Part shown: positions 42,001 to 49,541 of the stretch, in pieces
How the letters are laid out: each line of letters opens with the position of its first letter
Position numbering within the stretch: the stretch's first letter is position 1
DNA from: a virus
Virus record (IMG/VR): IMGVR_UViG_3300017917_002740
Span: 1-64,000 of that record
DNA: 64,000 nucleotides
Reading direction: 5' to 3' (one strand)
Translations under genes and position numbers: made by a program
The notes under the pieces: generated by a model
Told to the model about the DNA's origin: nothing
Seen by the model: only the letters and a program-made list of their open reading frames with translations
The model's database searches: none

Positions 42001-45000
42001 CCGTTTGAATCTGTGTAAGCAGCAAATTGTAAAACACGATAAACAGTATCACTGGTTTCACGAAGTTTTAAACCGGTCGATGGTCTTACCGCAACGTTGA
42101 CAAGATTACCAGTTAATAAAATTTGTCCATTATTACGTAAGGTCATCTTAGTACCGTCTGGTACTGCTGCATATAATCCTTCAGTTCCGCCACCTGTTCC
42201 TGTTGACAGATTAAGTCTGGACACACCTGGCGGCAAGTCTACAGTGGTAGCCGATACCACTGGATATCTAAACACAATGTTTCCATGATCAATTTCAAGT
42301 TCTGAATTTGACAATGGTTCATAGTCGTAGTTTGTTACAAAAATAAACAGACCACCGATAACGTTTGCATAAGTTGGACTTGGGAAATAGCAGTCCACTC
42401 GCTGAGACATATCCTCAAATAATGTAGTAGGTGTTGGAACTTCTAATGGATCAGCACCTTCAGCAACCAACGCATAGACACCGTGAGCACTTGATCCTCC
42501 CACAGAACGTATTTGACCACCTGTTACAGAGTAGTAAGAAATGTAACAGTAATATGTGAACATAGACACAAGTTCTAATAGTCCGCCGTTCATAGCAATT
42601 GCGCCATAGCCCATGTCGTTGATCTGTGTAAAGTCGTTGGCTAACATAGATCTATTACCAGGCATTAACAATTCATATTGATTACCTGTTTCGTTAACAA
42701 AATCAATAACTGATGTTTGTATTGAACTCTTAGAACTGGCTATTGATATTCTTGCATTTACGTTTGTTGTATTATAGGCATAGGCTCCTATATCTGGCAG
42801 AACTTCGACTATAGAACTTTGTGCAGTAGCAAAATTATTAACACTGATTGCATTAGATATAGGTGTCATCAATGATGCAATTCTTGTGGCCTCTGTGGCA
42901 GTTGCTGGAGTACCTGTTGTTCTTGTCAATGTAGAGTACACAACCACTGGAGCAAGATTCTGTATAATTCTTTGTGCTATGGTGCTGGCATAACTAATTG
43001 CAGATGCACATCGCGCTGGTTGACCTGCAGCCAACAAAGATACACCAGTTAGGTTATTATAATATTTTAAAGCTGCCCTTCTTGTGGCAGTGTTACCGCC
43101 ATAGATCAAGTCATAGATTACAGCTTCAATAACATACAATGTGTCTCTTTGAGATTTAGAAACGTTAAAGGTGTCACCAGTTGCCCAAGGTGCTATATTT
43201 CCAGCTATCTGTGCTTGTATCCAACCGTTTACTTCTGCTACGATATAATTTCTGTTGGCCAACAACAATGTATAAGCGTTGGTTAAATTAGTCGAAAGTC
43301 CTGGAGGTAACGTATAAGTTAATGACGGAGCACCTGTAACACCTCTTTCGATAATGTCAACAATTGTCGAAGAACTTAAATCTACAATCTGTTGAACTGT
43401 GGTGTAAGCAGGAATAGTAGCTTTGGCCAGATCATGAGCTAACTCGATTGCATCAATAGTAATCTGTCTTTGATCTTGCAATACCACTTCGGCATTAGAA
43501 AGACGATAAGTTAATCCAGACAGTCTTGTATTGTAGTTTGTTCCGAATACAATGTCATACCCAAGACCGTCTATAATTAATCCTACGTCTCGAGAACATG
43601 CAGCCGAATCGTAAACAAATACATCGTAAGGCCATGGTGTTGATTCATCTAAGATAAATGTAGCACTGGATCCTGCTGGACTATACACAAAATCTCGAAC
43701 ATAGTTGATTCGATATACAGAGTCAGCAACAATAAAAGAACAAGGCAGTTGCGGGAATCTTGACAGTCTTGAAACTTCTAATCTTGTAGGAGTATCAACA
43801 ACATCAATAGTAAATTGTAAGTTTCCAGCAAATCCGTCTGCGAACATACCGCCCGCAAAAGTCTGTCTATCTATAGATCTCGAAAAGCTGGCACACTCCT
43901 GAGCATAGGGCGACTTGGCAAGAATTTGACCCTCTGGATCAAGTACGCACATGAAGCCGCCGTGGCCCTGTGCAGTAATAGCCTGCCAACGAACTGCGTC
44001 GTTAGCAAGGAAAACGTCCATTTGATTATTTTCTTTAGGATAGTTTACAGATCCTGATCCATCTATAACATCTTTCAGTGCATCGACTAAGTCTGCAATT
44101 ACTGAGCCGCTTCCAAGTTCAGCCTGGAATGCTTGATCAATAACTTGATTAACTAATGTCTGTCTTACAGGAGTATATGCAGTATTATTAATAATGGCCT
44201 GCATTAACAAATTCATTTGAGTTAACACAGCCAAATATTGTGTCAACTGAGCTGTAATGGCTATTAAAGCACTTTGGCTTTCGTAGTACTTTAGTCCTGC
44301 AGATATAGTTCTATTTTGTCCACCATACTTAAGATCAAATGCAAATGCGTCAACTAAAAGACCTGCATCTCTTTTACATAAAGTTACATCATAATCAAAA
44401 GAAGTGTTAAACGGAGTAATATTGTTTACAATGTTGAAATTCATCCAAGCAATAATTTCTTCTTGAATAAATGTTCTGTTCAATTCTAATAAGGCTGCTG
44501 CAGACTTATAGTCGCCTTTGTTGTCAATAGGCAGTCCAGTTGATGGTTTAACATAAACTGGTCTTGAGCTGTCTTGTAGATAATGATATCCGAATTCTCT
44601 GTCAGCTACCGTTAGGCCGTCGATGACAAGATCTCTACGGAATTTTGTAAATGCCCAAGGGCTTGATGATGTACCGTTCTTTGGTCTAAAAATAACACGG
44701 CGGAATTCGTCACCAACAATAGATACGTTTTGTGGAACTTTTAATGGATAATTTTCGTAGTATTCGCCGCTTTCTACTAAAACTGTAATTTGGACATTCT
44801 TTGTAACATCACCATAGGAAATAGTTTCTCCGACTTGGAAGTTACCGTACTTGATGTCAACATCAAATAATTCGTTACCACCGCTATCTAAACTTCCGTT
44901 GTGATTCAAAATTTGAGCCAATGCTCCAGAAGTATTTCCTTTTAAGAATAAACCTTCTCTGAGATCTCTGGTTCTCACAGCTTCTATGGTTGACGTAGTA

Positions 45001-46469
45001 ACATCGCCAGTGAAGTCTGTTCTAAAGCCTGCAGTGAAAATAGCAAATCGAGGAAGGTCAACGTTTAGTGTTGGTAGAGAAGTAAAGCCTGATCCTTTGT
45101 CAGTGATAGTGATACTGATAATCTGACCGCTGTTAACCACCGCAGTACCAAATGCTCCTGTACCGCCACCTCCTGAAATTCTTACAGATACTAAACCGTA
45201 TCCTGTACCTCTACCATCTACTCCATCTTCTGCAATGGTTTTAATTCTTACGCTGTTAACTCTGTAGGTTACATCGAATCGAGCACCAAATCCTATAGGA
45301 CCTGCTCCAATAGGAGATGCTGTAATAATACTAACTGGCACATTGTTTGAACCAGGTAGCACACTATATGCACCAGAACTAACAATTCTAAATGTTAAAA
45401 TTTGTCCAGGAGTTGTAGAAGTTGTTAAAACTTCAATGCTACATTTTCCGCCACCGGATGAAATTGTTCCGCCTACTAATTCTAATACATCACCTGGATA
45501 GTAGTTAGCACCTGGGTTGGCCAAATCTAATTCTACAGTATCCACGCTCATACTGAGAACACCTTGGAAACCAGAACCCGAAGCAGGTGCTGGAGTAATA
45601 GAAGTCAGTGTACACTCAGCTTGTCCGTTATTGTATGTTAGTGTTTTTCTATATGGACCGATATCCTGAGGAGCTTCTAAAATTATTTCTTCTGCACGTT
45701 TGAGTGCAGCTTCTAATGTTCTATACGCATATGCTAATGCACGACCCTGGAATGCTTTAGATACACCAGGTCTATCATCTTGACCCGATGTTGCAACATA
45801 TAAGTTTGCAACAGATCCAAACGCAGCATTGTCGACGTATCTTTTTGTAGCAGCAATTAAACCGCCATAAACTTCGTCGTCATCTGGCTCTGGATCTCTG
45901 GATAAAATCAATGGACCGCCCATACGACCAAATGCTGAATTAACATTACCTGTTTCTGGGTCTATGGCATTTACACCCTGTAAAGAAACTTTGCCATCTG
46001 CATAGGCTTTGTTTACAGCTTCGTGTTTAAAAATGGGCTGTAAAGGAGTTCCAGTAGTTCCGAGATCTAATACTCTATATTGATTTCCACCCGAACGAGC
46101 AGAAAGATTTCCACCTAATTGTGGACTGCTGTCAGCTGAAATTTCTGCGAAATCAGCGTTGATGGTAATTTCATTGGGGTTGGAAGCAAAATCAAGGCTA
46201 ATACCATTACCAGGTCTTAGCTGTTTAAATGTTAATCCCGATTCGGTATTGTTAACAGTAACGACAGGAGTTGCATTAGTTACGCTATCGTTTTGTCCTA
46301 CATAACTTGGGGGAGTATCGTCTAACGCTATAAAAGTTAATCTTTCTCCAAGACCCAAGGAACTATATAGTTCACGGAAATTATCGTTAACCTTACGAAA
46401 GGAATCACGTATACTATCACCAGTGCCGTCATTACCAACTGCACCGATATCAATAATCTTTCTTGCCAT
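39003..46469 (-). CDS. Very large tail-fibre protein, 2488 aa
   Basis: The largest gene in the window. It starts with the shared IIDIGAVGNDGTGDSIRDSF and KVNDNFREL module, then long beta-rich and helical regions with internally repeated 'FAFDLKYGG / LIYGG' type units (about residues 690-1180). The C-terminal domain has ADLAEYYEGDKEYEVGTVL and RVAGVVS, a motif I recall from the ends of cyanophage structural proteins. It is the first of four consecutive fibre genes, from a CTAAATA late-type promoter. Confidence 0.75.
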   Translation of the reverse strand: MARKIIDIGAVGNDGTGDSIRDSFRKVNDNFRELYSSLGLGERLTFIALDDTPPSYVGQNDSVTNATPVVTVNNTESGLTFKQLRPGNGISLDFASNPNEITINADFAEISADSSPQLGGNLSARSGGNQYRVLDLGTTGTPLQPIFKHEAVNKAYADGKVSLQGVNAIDPETGNVNSAFGRMGGPLILSRDPEPDDDEVYGGLIAATKRYVDNAAFGSVANLYVATSGQDDRPGVSKAFQGRALAYAYRTLEAALKRAEEIILEAPQDIGPYRKTLTYNNGQAECTLTSITPAPASGSGFQGVLSMSVDTVELDLANPGANYYPGDVLELVGGTISSGGGKCSIEVLTTSTTPGQILTFRIVSSGAYSVLPGSNNVPVSIITASPIGAGPIGFGARFDVTYRVNSVRIKTIAEDGVDGRGTGYGLVSVRISGGGGTGAFGTAVVNSGQIISITITDKGSGFTSLPTLNVDLPRFAIFTAGFRTDFTGDVTTSTIEAVRTRDLREGLFLKGNTSGALAQILNHNGSLDSGGNELFDVDIKYGNFQVGETISYGDVTKNVQITVLVESGEYYENYPLKVPQNVSIVGDEFRRVIFRPKNGTSSSPWAFTKFRRDLVIDGLTVADREFGYHYLQDSSRPVYVKPSTGLPIDNKGDYKSAAALLELNRTFIQEEIIAWMNFNIVNNITPFNTSFDYDVTLCKRDAGLLVDAFAFDLKYGGQNRTISAGLKYYESQSALIAITAQLTQYLAVLTQMNLLMQAIINNTAYTPVRQTLVNQVIDQAFQAELGSGSVIADLVDALKDVIDGSGSVNYPKENNQMDVFLANDAVRWQAITAQGHGGFMCVLDPEGQILAKSPYAQECASFSRSIDRQTFAGGMFADGFAGNLQFTIDVVDTPTRLEVSRLSRFPQLPCSFIVADSVYRINYVRDFVYSPAGSSATFILDESTPWPYDVFVYDSAACSRDVGLIIDGLGYDIVFGTNYNTRLSGLTYRLSNAEVVLQDQRQITIDAIELAHDLAKATIPAYTTVQQIVDLSSSTIVDIIERGVTGAPSLTYTLPPGLSTNLTNAYTLLLANRNYIVAEVNGWIQAQIAGNIAPWATGDTFNVSKSQRDTLYVIEAVIYDLIYGGNTATRRAALKYYNNLTGVSLLAAGQPARCASAISYASTIAQRIIQNLAPVVVYSTLTRTTGTPATATEATRIASLMTPISNAISVNNFATAQSSIVEVLPDIGAYAYNTTNVNARISIASSKSSIQTSVIDFVNETGNQYELLMPGNRSMLANDFTQINDMGYGAIAMNGGLLELVSMFTYYCYISYYSVTGGQIRSVGGSSAHGVYALVAEGADPLEVPTPTTLFEDMSQRVDCYFPSPTYANVIGGLFIFVTNYDYEPLSNSELEIDHGNIVFRYPVVSATTVDLPPGVSRLNLSTGTGGGTEGLYAAVPDGTKMTLRNNGQILLTGNLVNVAVRPSTGLKLRETSDTVYRVLQFAAYTDSNGPYEISISNSSPVSIRILETVTTINTDVCTTSRNHKLRIGDQFIPTSTANGFTAGTIYYIKTVPKYNQFTVALSPGGSTVTLTNGTGLTIKGARTHRMLENYTLIFSTTGSLPNPILPGEIYYVASTALTETEFSISATRFGNPLNTTTAGSGTHTFNMYGLTKTNLRENYNYVELTIWQPGEFVTSGAVCTISIASPAVITLSSHGFSAGDVVKFTTDGNLPSGINPSNNYFVLAAGLGLNSFRVSLTPGGLAADTTGTQSGTHRVGLVTGRAGDSAFAVVPVATQEISRVAGSKLVFKGEEYIVSTYEPETVTNEPYARVTLNRPLVDSIIQYGSSYTAKAAVAIRTTGSLGTLTIRISLTRVTSHDLLEIGTGSYADTNYPKEIYGQSVNPVNEDFETEERDVGRCFYVTTDQFGNFRVGPYFKVDQGTGTVTFSSSIALSNLDGIGFKRGVPVSEFSTDSGFTDNATDTVPTENAARIYIERRLGLTHDGAPVVDSQLIPVNTGGYMALDGQLGMKNNMNLNNNKIINLTNPTNPQDAVNLRSLTWANFQNFTGTNLDSADILVFTGSGNSSVNATVVGDLTFDLRPGVDSTLNQIDAQINPGVIINADVNASAAIAQSKLAMNAATTRANATGITQADRGLASFDSSVFDVTDGWVTVKPNGLVLPDLPQIATKTVLGNSTLGTANVTAVAFTTVVDDGGAIKKNQYSTTGFLRRTSSGSFSSDGDYTVVEAAAGTAAAPEASKIVIRDSNGDFGARVVDVSQLKVDNNISVDSTTTATGGVIRYYGWNGGGGVLVSNGSLAADKITYYDNDAHQFRTQNGLSLAPVTASQIQVTAITTGGNTTAGTITGRWTLTGTSPNESRLQATYSADLAEYYEGDKEYEVGTVLVFGGDKEVTISNKHHDTRVAGVVSNTAAFVMYDACPGHKNLVALQGRVPCRVVGKIQKGDLLVTSNIPGVAVSAGSNAAVGTVVGKALQTYDSDHIGTIEIAVGRT

Positions 46470-46500
46470 ATTATAATCCCAGAATGAGCAAATGCTCTAA

Positions 46501-46507
46501 TATTTAG
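46501..46507 (-). promoter_or_regulatory. Late-type promoter variant (CTAAATA) for the fibre operon
   Basis: CTAAATA on the minus strand, about 31 bp upstream of the ATG at 46469. A small inverted repeat (GAGCA/TGCTC, 46486-46497) lies in the predicted leader. It is divergent from the plus-strand late box at 46530-46536. Confidence 0.5.
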
Positions 46508-46529
46508 CCCAATATTTTAAAAGCCGAAT

Positions 46530-46536
46530 GTAAATA
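46530..46536 (+). promoter_or_regulatory. Late-type promoter (GTAAATA) giving a leaderless mRNA (gene at 46542)
   Basis: GTAAATA is followed by five bases and the ATG at 46542, the same spacing as other leaderless genes here. No ribosome site is visible. Confidence 0.5.
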
Positions 46537-46541
46537 AATGT

Positions 46542-46829
46542 ATGTTCTTAAAGATAGAAATTCAAGAAAATCAATATACAAGACGCAGTAAATGCGGTGT
46601 TGAACACAATTTTGTTAGAACAAAAACTGTGGCTGTTCTTCGTTGTGATAATTGCGATGAAACTTTTTATAGAGATCTAAAACATATGGATCGTAAGAGA
46701 CTCAGCAACAATTATTTTCATTGTTGTAAAAATTGTGATCCTAAGAAATTTGCTCAACGTAAAGGAGTTGAGCAGAAAAAAATATGGGATATGCCTGCCA
46801 GCGTAGAGCTACCAGTTTCTAAATTCTAA
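46542..46829 (+). CDS. Zinc-finger-type small protein, 95 aa
   Basis: Basic protein with paired cysteines (CDNCDETF near residue 35 and HCCKNCDPKKF near residue 61) that fit a zinc ribbon. The C2-x-C2 spacing resembles those of HNH-type or DNA-binding small proteins, but no catalytic His-Asn-His can be seen. Plus-strand single gene between two minus-strand operons, with the end overlapping the iscA stop tail-to-tail. Confidence 0.65.
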   Translation: MFLKIEIQENQYTRRSKCGVEHNFVRTKTVAVLRCDNCDETFYRDLKHMDRKRLSNNYFHCCKNCDPKKFAQRKGVEQKKIWDMPASVELPVSKF

Positions 46830-47145
46830 AACTTTCCCCGCAGCCGCAACGGTCTTTTTCAGCAGAATTACGAAATTCAAACCCTTCGTTTAGACCTTGC
46901 TTAACATAATCTATTTCTAATTCGTTGAAATAAGCCAAGTGTTTTTGATTGATATAAACACAGAAATTTTCAAATAATTTAGTATATCCGGGGTCAAGAT
47001 TAGTTAAATCATCGAGGTATTCAAGAGTATAAGCCAAACCAGAGCAGCCTGTAGTTCGTACGCCAATAGAGATTCCTTTACCTTTGCCTCTTCGAGACAA
47101 CTGTTCTTGAATTTTTTTAGCTGCTGTGCTTGTTACGGTAATCAT
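46819..47145 (-). CDS. iscA: IscA-type iron-sulfur carrier
   Basis: 108 aa with the three conserved cysteines C34 (TTGCSGLAYTLEY), C100 and C102 (DRCGCGESF). It follows iscU in the same order as in bacterial isc operons and overlaps its end by about 29 bp. It should accept or store clusters made on IscU. This is the second A-type carrier in the window; the TTGCSGLAY motif is closer to IscA, while the one at 10362 is closer to ErpA/HesB. Confidence 0.92.
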   Translation of the reverse strand: MITVTSTAAKKIQEQLSRRGKGKGISIGVRTTGCSGLAYTLEYLDDLTNLDPGYTKLFENFCVYINQKHLAYFNELEIDYVKQGLNEGFEFRNSAEKDRCGCGESFRI

Positions 47146-47503
47146 TTACTGCTGCTTTAATAGCGTCTTCTGCAAGGATAGAGCAATGAATTTTAACTGG
47201 CGGCAGTGCTAACTCTTCTGCGATTGCTGAGTTTTTGATGGTTTCTGCTTGATCAAGAGTTTTTCCTTTGAGCCACTCTGTGACAAGACTTGAGCTGGCG
47301 ATTGCCGAGCCGCAGCCATACGTTTTAAATTTCGCATCTGTAATAATACCTGTAGCATCGTCCACCTTTATTTGTAGTTTCATAACATCACCGCAGGCAG
47401 GAGCTCCTACCATTCCTGTGCCTACAGAATCGTCGCCCTTGTCAAAACTGCCAACATTGCGAGGATTTTCATAATGATCAATAACTTTATCGCTATAAGC
47501 CAT
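47117..47503 (-). CDS. iscU: IscU iron-sulfur cluster scaffold protein
   Basis: 128 aa, full length and strikingly like bacterial IscU (by eye around four fifths of residues match E. coli). All functional residues are kept: C37, D39, C64, C107 and the LPPVK motif (100-104) for the HscA chaperone. It should receive sulfur from the host cysteine desulfurase and assemble [2Fe-2S] clusters. It follows sod after one base and precedes iscA. The near-host sequence suggests fairly recent acquisition from a proteobacterium. Confidence 0.96.
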   Translation of the reverse strand: MAYSDKVIDHYENPRNVGSFDKGDDSVGTGMVGAPACGDVMKLQIKVDDATGIITDAKFKTYGCGSAIASSSLVTEWLKGKTLDQAETIKNSAIAEELALPPVKIHCSILAEDAIKAAVNDYRNKHSS

Positions 47504-47504
47504 A

Positions 47505-48062
47505 TTATACTCCTAATCTAATGTCAACAACTTCCCAATTAATAATGCGCCAAATGTTTGCAAGATATTTGGCCTTGTCCTGTTGATAGTCTAAAGCCCA
47601 AGCGTGTTCCCAGGCATCAATTAACAGAGCAATTTTCATAGTCTTTTTGTATTCGTGATTGTGTATGGTATGTAAGTTTCCGTCGGTATCCATGTAGATC
47701 CAGTTAGATCCTTGTGCAGCCATAAACTCTTTTTCTACAGCTTCTTTGAATTTATCAAAGCTGCCATACTTATCGTCTATTAAAGATTTACTGAGCCCCT
47801 CGGGTTTATTGGCAGCTCTGGGCGGGGTCAAGTTTGCAAAGAAGATATTATGTAGCACTGCACCGCCGTAATTAAAATCAGGATCTCCTTCGCCTTTATT
47901 ATAGCGTTCCGAATATTTGGCAGCCAGCCCATCGTAATGATACTTGATAGTATCTTCACTCATTACAGGCGCAAGTTCATCTTTACCAAATTTTAGTTTA
48001 TCTTGGTAAATTTCACGTTTGTCTACGGATTCGGTCAAACTTTTAATAAAATGTAAGGTCAT
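47505..48062 (-). CDS. sodB: Fe/Mn-type superoxide dismutase
   Basis: 185 aa (bacterial SodB about 193). Metal ligands can be read at H42, H71, D149 and H153 (DAWEHAWALDYQ). The active-site Tyr is Y50, eight residues after H42 as in SodB. The C-terminal YLANIWRIINWE is typical. The helical hairpin between ligands is shortened and the usual second-shell His near H42 is replaced. It converts superoxide to peroxide and oxygen. It is the first gene of a sod-iscU-iscA operon with a late-type leaderless start at 48062. Confidence 0.9.
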   Translation of the reverse strand: MTLHFIKSLTESVDKREIYQDKLKFGKDELAPVMSEDTIKYHYDGLAAKYSERYNKGEGDPDFNYGGAVLHNIFFANLTPPRAANKPEGLSKSLIDDKYGSFDKFKEAVEKEFMAAQGSNWIYMDTDGNLHTIHNHEYKKTMKIALLIDAWEHAWALDYQQDKAKYLANIWRIINWEVVDIRLGV

Positions 48063-48067
48063 ACCGT

Positions 48068-48074
48068 TATTTAT
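48068..48074 (-). promoter_or_regulatory. Late-type promoter giving a leaderless mRNA for sod-iscU-iscA
   Basis: ATAAATA on the minus strand is followed by five bases (ACGGT) and the sod ATG at 48062. No Shine-Dalgarno sequence. A plus-strand GTAAATA (48076-48082) lies back to back and can serve the 64-aa gene. Confidence 0.65.
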
Positions 48075-48101
48075 TGTAAATAAAGCACAGGAGGATTTAT
48101 C

Positions 48102-48296
48102 ATGTTTGGATTTTTAAAAAAGCTATTTGGTTCTGCCGATCTTAACAAAGACGGTAAAGTAGATGCCGCTGATGCTAAAGTTGCGGTTGAAGCTGTTAAA
48201 ACTGAAGCTAAAGAAGTAGTTGCTAAAACTAAAACTACTGTTAAGAAAGCAGCCAACAAAGCTAAATCACAGCGTAAGCCAAAATCAAAGGCCTAA
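48102..48296 (+). CDS. Small protein with EF-hand-like loop and Lys/Ala-rich tail, 64 aa
   Basis: MFGFLKKLFGSADLNKDGKV begins a short amphipathic helix and a calcium-loop-like motif (DLNKDGKVDAADAK). A repetitive Lys/Ala/Thr tail resembles H1-type DNA-binding tails. Strong AGGAGGA ribosome site ten bases before the ATG supports it; the minus-strand frame over the same region is a shadow. The function is unknown. A DNA- or membrane-associated role is possible. Confidence 0.7.
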   Translation: MFGFLKKLFGSADLNKDGKVDAADAKVAVEAVKTEAKEVVAKTKTTVKKAANKAKSQRKPKSKA

Positions 48297-49310
48297 TAAT
48301 TTAGCTTGTTCATAAAGTGCAAAGCTGGCCAAGTTTTTGGCTTTGCTTTCGCACATTATGTCTGCCACAGGTCTAAAACTCAGTGCCCATTCATTTGCTG
48401 CGGTATTCCAGTAGAAATTTGAATGAGCTCTGAGTTTTGCTTTCTTGTGTCCGCTTTCCATTAGCGTATGAAGATTGGGAAGTTGCTCATCGGGATGGCC
48501 AACAAGATGTTCTTCCCGTGATACAGAATAATGTATAACAGGACGCTGACCACGCCAGCTGTCAACAATCCTTTTAACACGGTCGTCATTTGCTTCAATA
48601 TATTCTCCAGTTTTAATCCAGTGATGATGTATGTCTAATACCAAAGCACAATCTTTGACTAATTCAAGGCTGTGTTCGATACCCCAAGTCATTTCATCGT
48701 TTTCGATAGTTAGTGTATTACGAGCTTCGGGTGTCATGCGAGCCAAGGCAGCTCGAATGCCATCGGGGCCACGGCGTCCTGCAATATGTACGTTAATCTT
48801 AAAGTCTTGAAACGTTTTCCCATAGCCCATCCATCGAGCCATATCTACGTGATATTCAAATTCTTCAATAGAACGATTTACAATATCATCTGACTCAGAT
48901 GCCAACACGCAAAACTGCCCAGGATGAAAACTAACCCTAACATTCCTCTCGCGAGCCAAATTCCCCACACGCCCAAATGCTCTTTCACAATAGGCTCGGA
49001 CATCGGGAGTCCGCCAAAACCAACTCCAAGTTGGCTCAGTGTACACAGGAAGGCAATCGCTGCCGAGTCGTACCATTCTAAGATCTTCATCAAGTTCTCC
49101 TACTCGTTCGACCAGTAGTCGAAACGATTCTATATTTTGTTCCATTAATGACCACAGTTTTTCTGTGGCTACGTCCTTACTTTGTCTATTCAGCCAGGCT
49201 ACAGTTGTAGATCCGGTGTTGTATTTTTTACAGTCGTCTTTGGGTTTAATACCATCTACTTGTGCAGGATGGTCAATCCATTTACAGGCAAAGCCAATTC
49301 TTTTAGGCAT
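48285..49310 (-). CDS. uvsE: UV-damage endonuclease (UvdE/UvsE family)
   Basis: 341 aa from the ATG at 49310. A GTG four codons earlier is possible, but GGAAG fits the internal ATG. The TIM-barrel UVDE signatures are RIGFACKW, NIESFRLLVERV, VSFHPGQFCVLAS, INVHIAGRRG, NTLTIENDEMTWG and VLDIHHHWIKTGE. The His and Glu residues of these motifs form the metal site. The enzyme nicks next to UV photoproducts and starts alternative excision repair. Relevant to phages in sunlit water. It overlaps a 67-aa gene upstream. Confidence 0.9.
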   Translation of the reverse strand: MPKRIGFACKWIDHPAQVDGIKPKDDCKKYNTGSTTVAWLNRQSKDVATEKLWSLMEQNIESFRLLVERVGELDEDLRMVRLGSDCLPVYTEPTWSWFWRTPDVRAYCERAFGRVGNLARERNVRVSFHPGQFCVLASESDDIVNRSIEEFEYHVDMARWMGYGKTFQDFKINVHIAGRRGPDGIRAALARMTPEARNTLTIENDEMTWGIEHSLELVKDCALVLDIHHHWIKTGEYIEANDDRVKRIVDSWRGQRPVIHYSVSREEHLVGHPDEQLPNLHTLMESGHKKAKLRAHSNFYWNTAANEWALSFRPVADIMCESKAKNLASFALYEQAKLLGL

Positions 49311-49506
49311 CATCACTTCCACAGTCTATGCGCCACGGACAGCGCATTAGTACATCAGTTGAACAGTCATCCTCACCCCAACATTCTGGGGGTTCAGACC
49401 CGCGAAGCTGTTTAATTTCAGCATGAATCATCCAACGGAACTCATTGTTTTGACCAGAATTGGCCAATCGAGCCTCTTTGTCTAACAGTTGTTGAATAGC
49501 AGTCAT
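49303..49506 (-). CDS. Small Cys-containing hypothetical protein, 67 aa
   Basis: Helical N-terminus, then a C-terminal part with four cysteines (ECWGEDDC, MRCPWRIDCG), possibly zinc-binding. The promoter -10 box ends six bases before the ATG, so the mRNA should be leaderless. It overlaps the start of uvsE, suggesting that uvsE is translated from the same early transcript. Confidence 0.65.
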   Translation of the reverse strand: MTAIQQLLDKEARLANSGQNNEFRWMIHAEIKQLRGSEPPECWGEDDCSTDVLMRCPWRIDCGSDDA

Positions 49507-49512
49507 ACTACT

Positions 49513-49541
49513 ATTATAACACTGTTAGTGCCAATTGTCAA
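49513..49541 (-). promoter_or_regulatory. Perfect-consensus early promoter (leaderless) for the 67-aa gene and uvsE
   Basis: TTGACA (49536-49541), 17 bp, TATAAT (49513-49518). With TATAAT at -12 to -7, +1 is 49506, the A of the ATG. The -35 box lies within the last codons of the glycosyltransferase gene. Confidence 0.85.

Noticed and set aside
26615-46469. Repeated short motifs in fibre genes considered as CRISPR or DNA repeats
   Set aside because: Repeats are in-frame protein repeats with variable DNA sequence and no regular spacers.
48071-48259. Minus-strand frame opposite the 64-aa plus-strand gene
   Set aside because: The plus-strand frame has AGGAGGA before its ATG and an EF-hand-like motif; the minus frame has only low-complexity residues produced by the complement of Lys/Ala codons.
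48878-49093. 71-aa hydrophobic frame inside uvsE
   Set aside because: Shadow of the UV endonuclease frame; hydrophobicity is a by-product of codon pattern.
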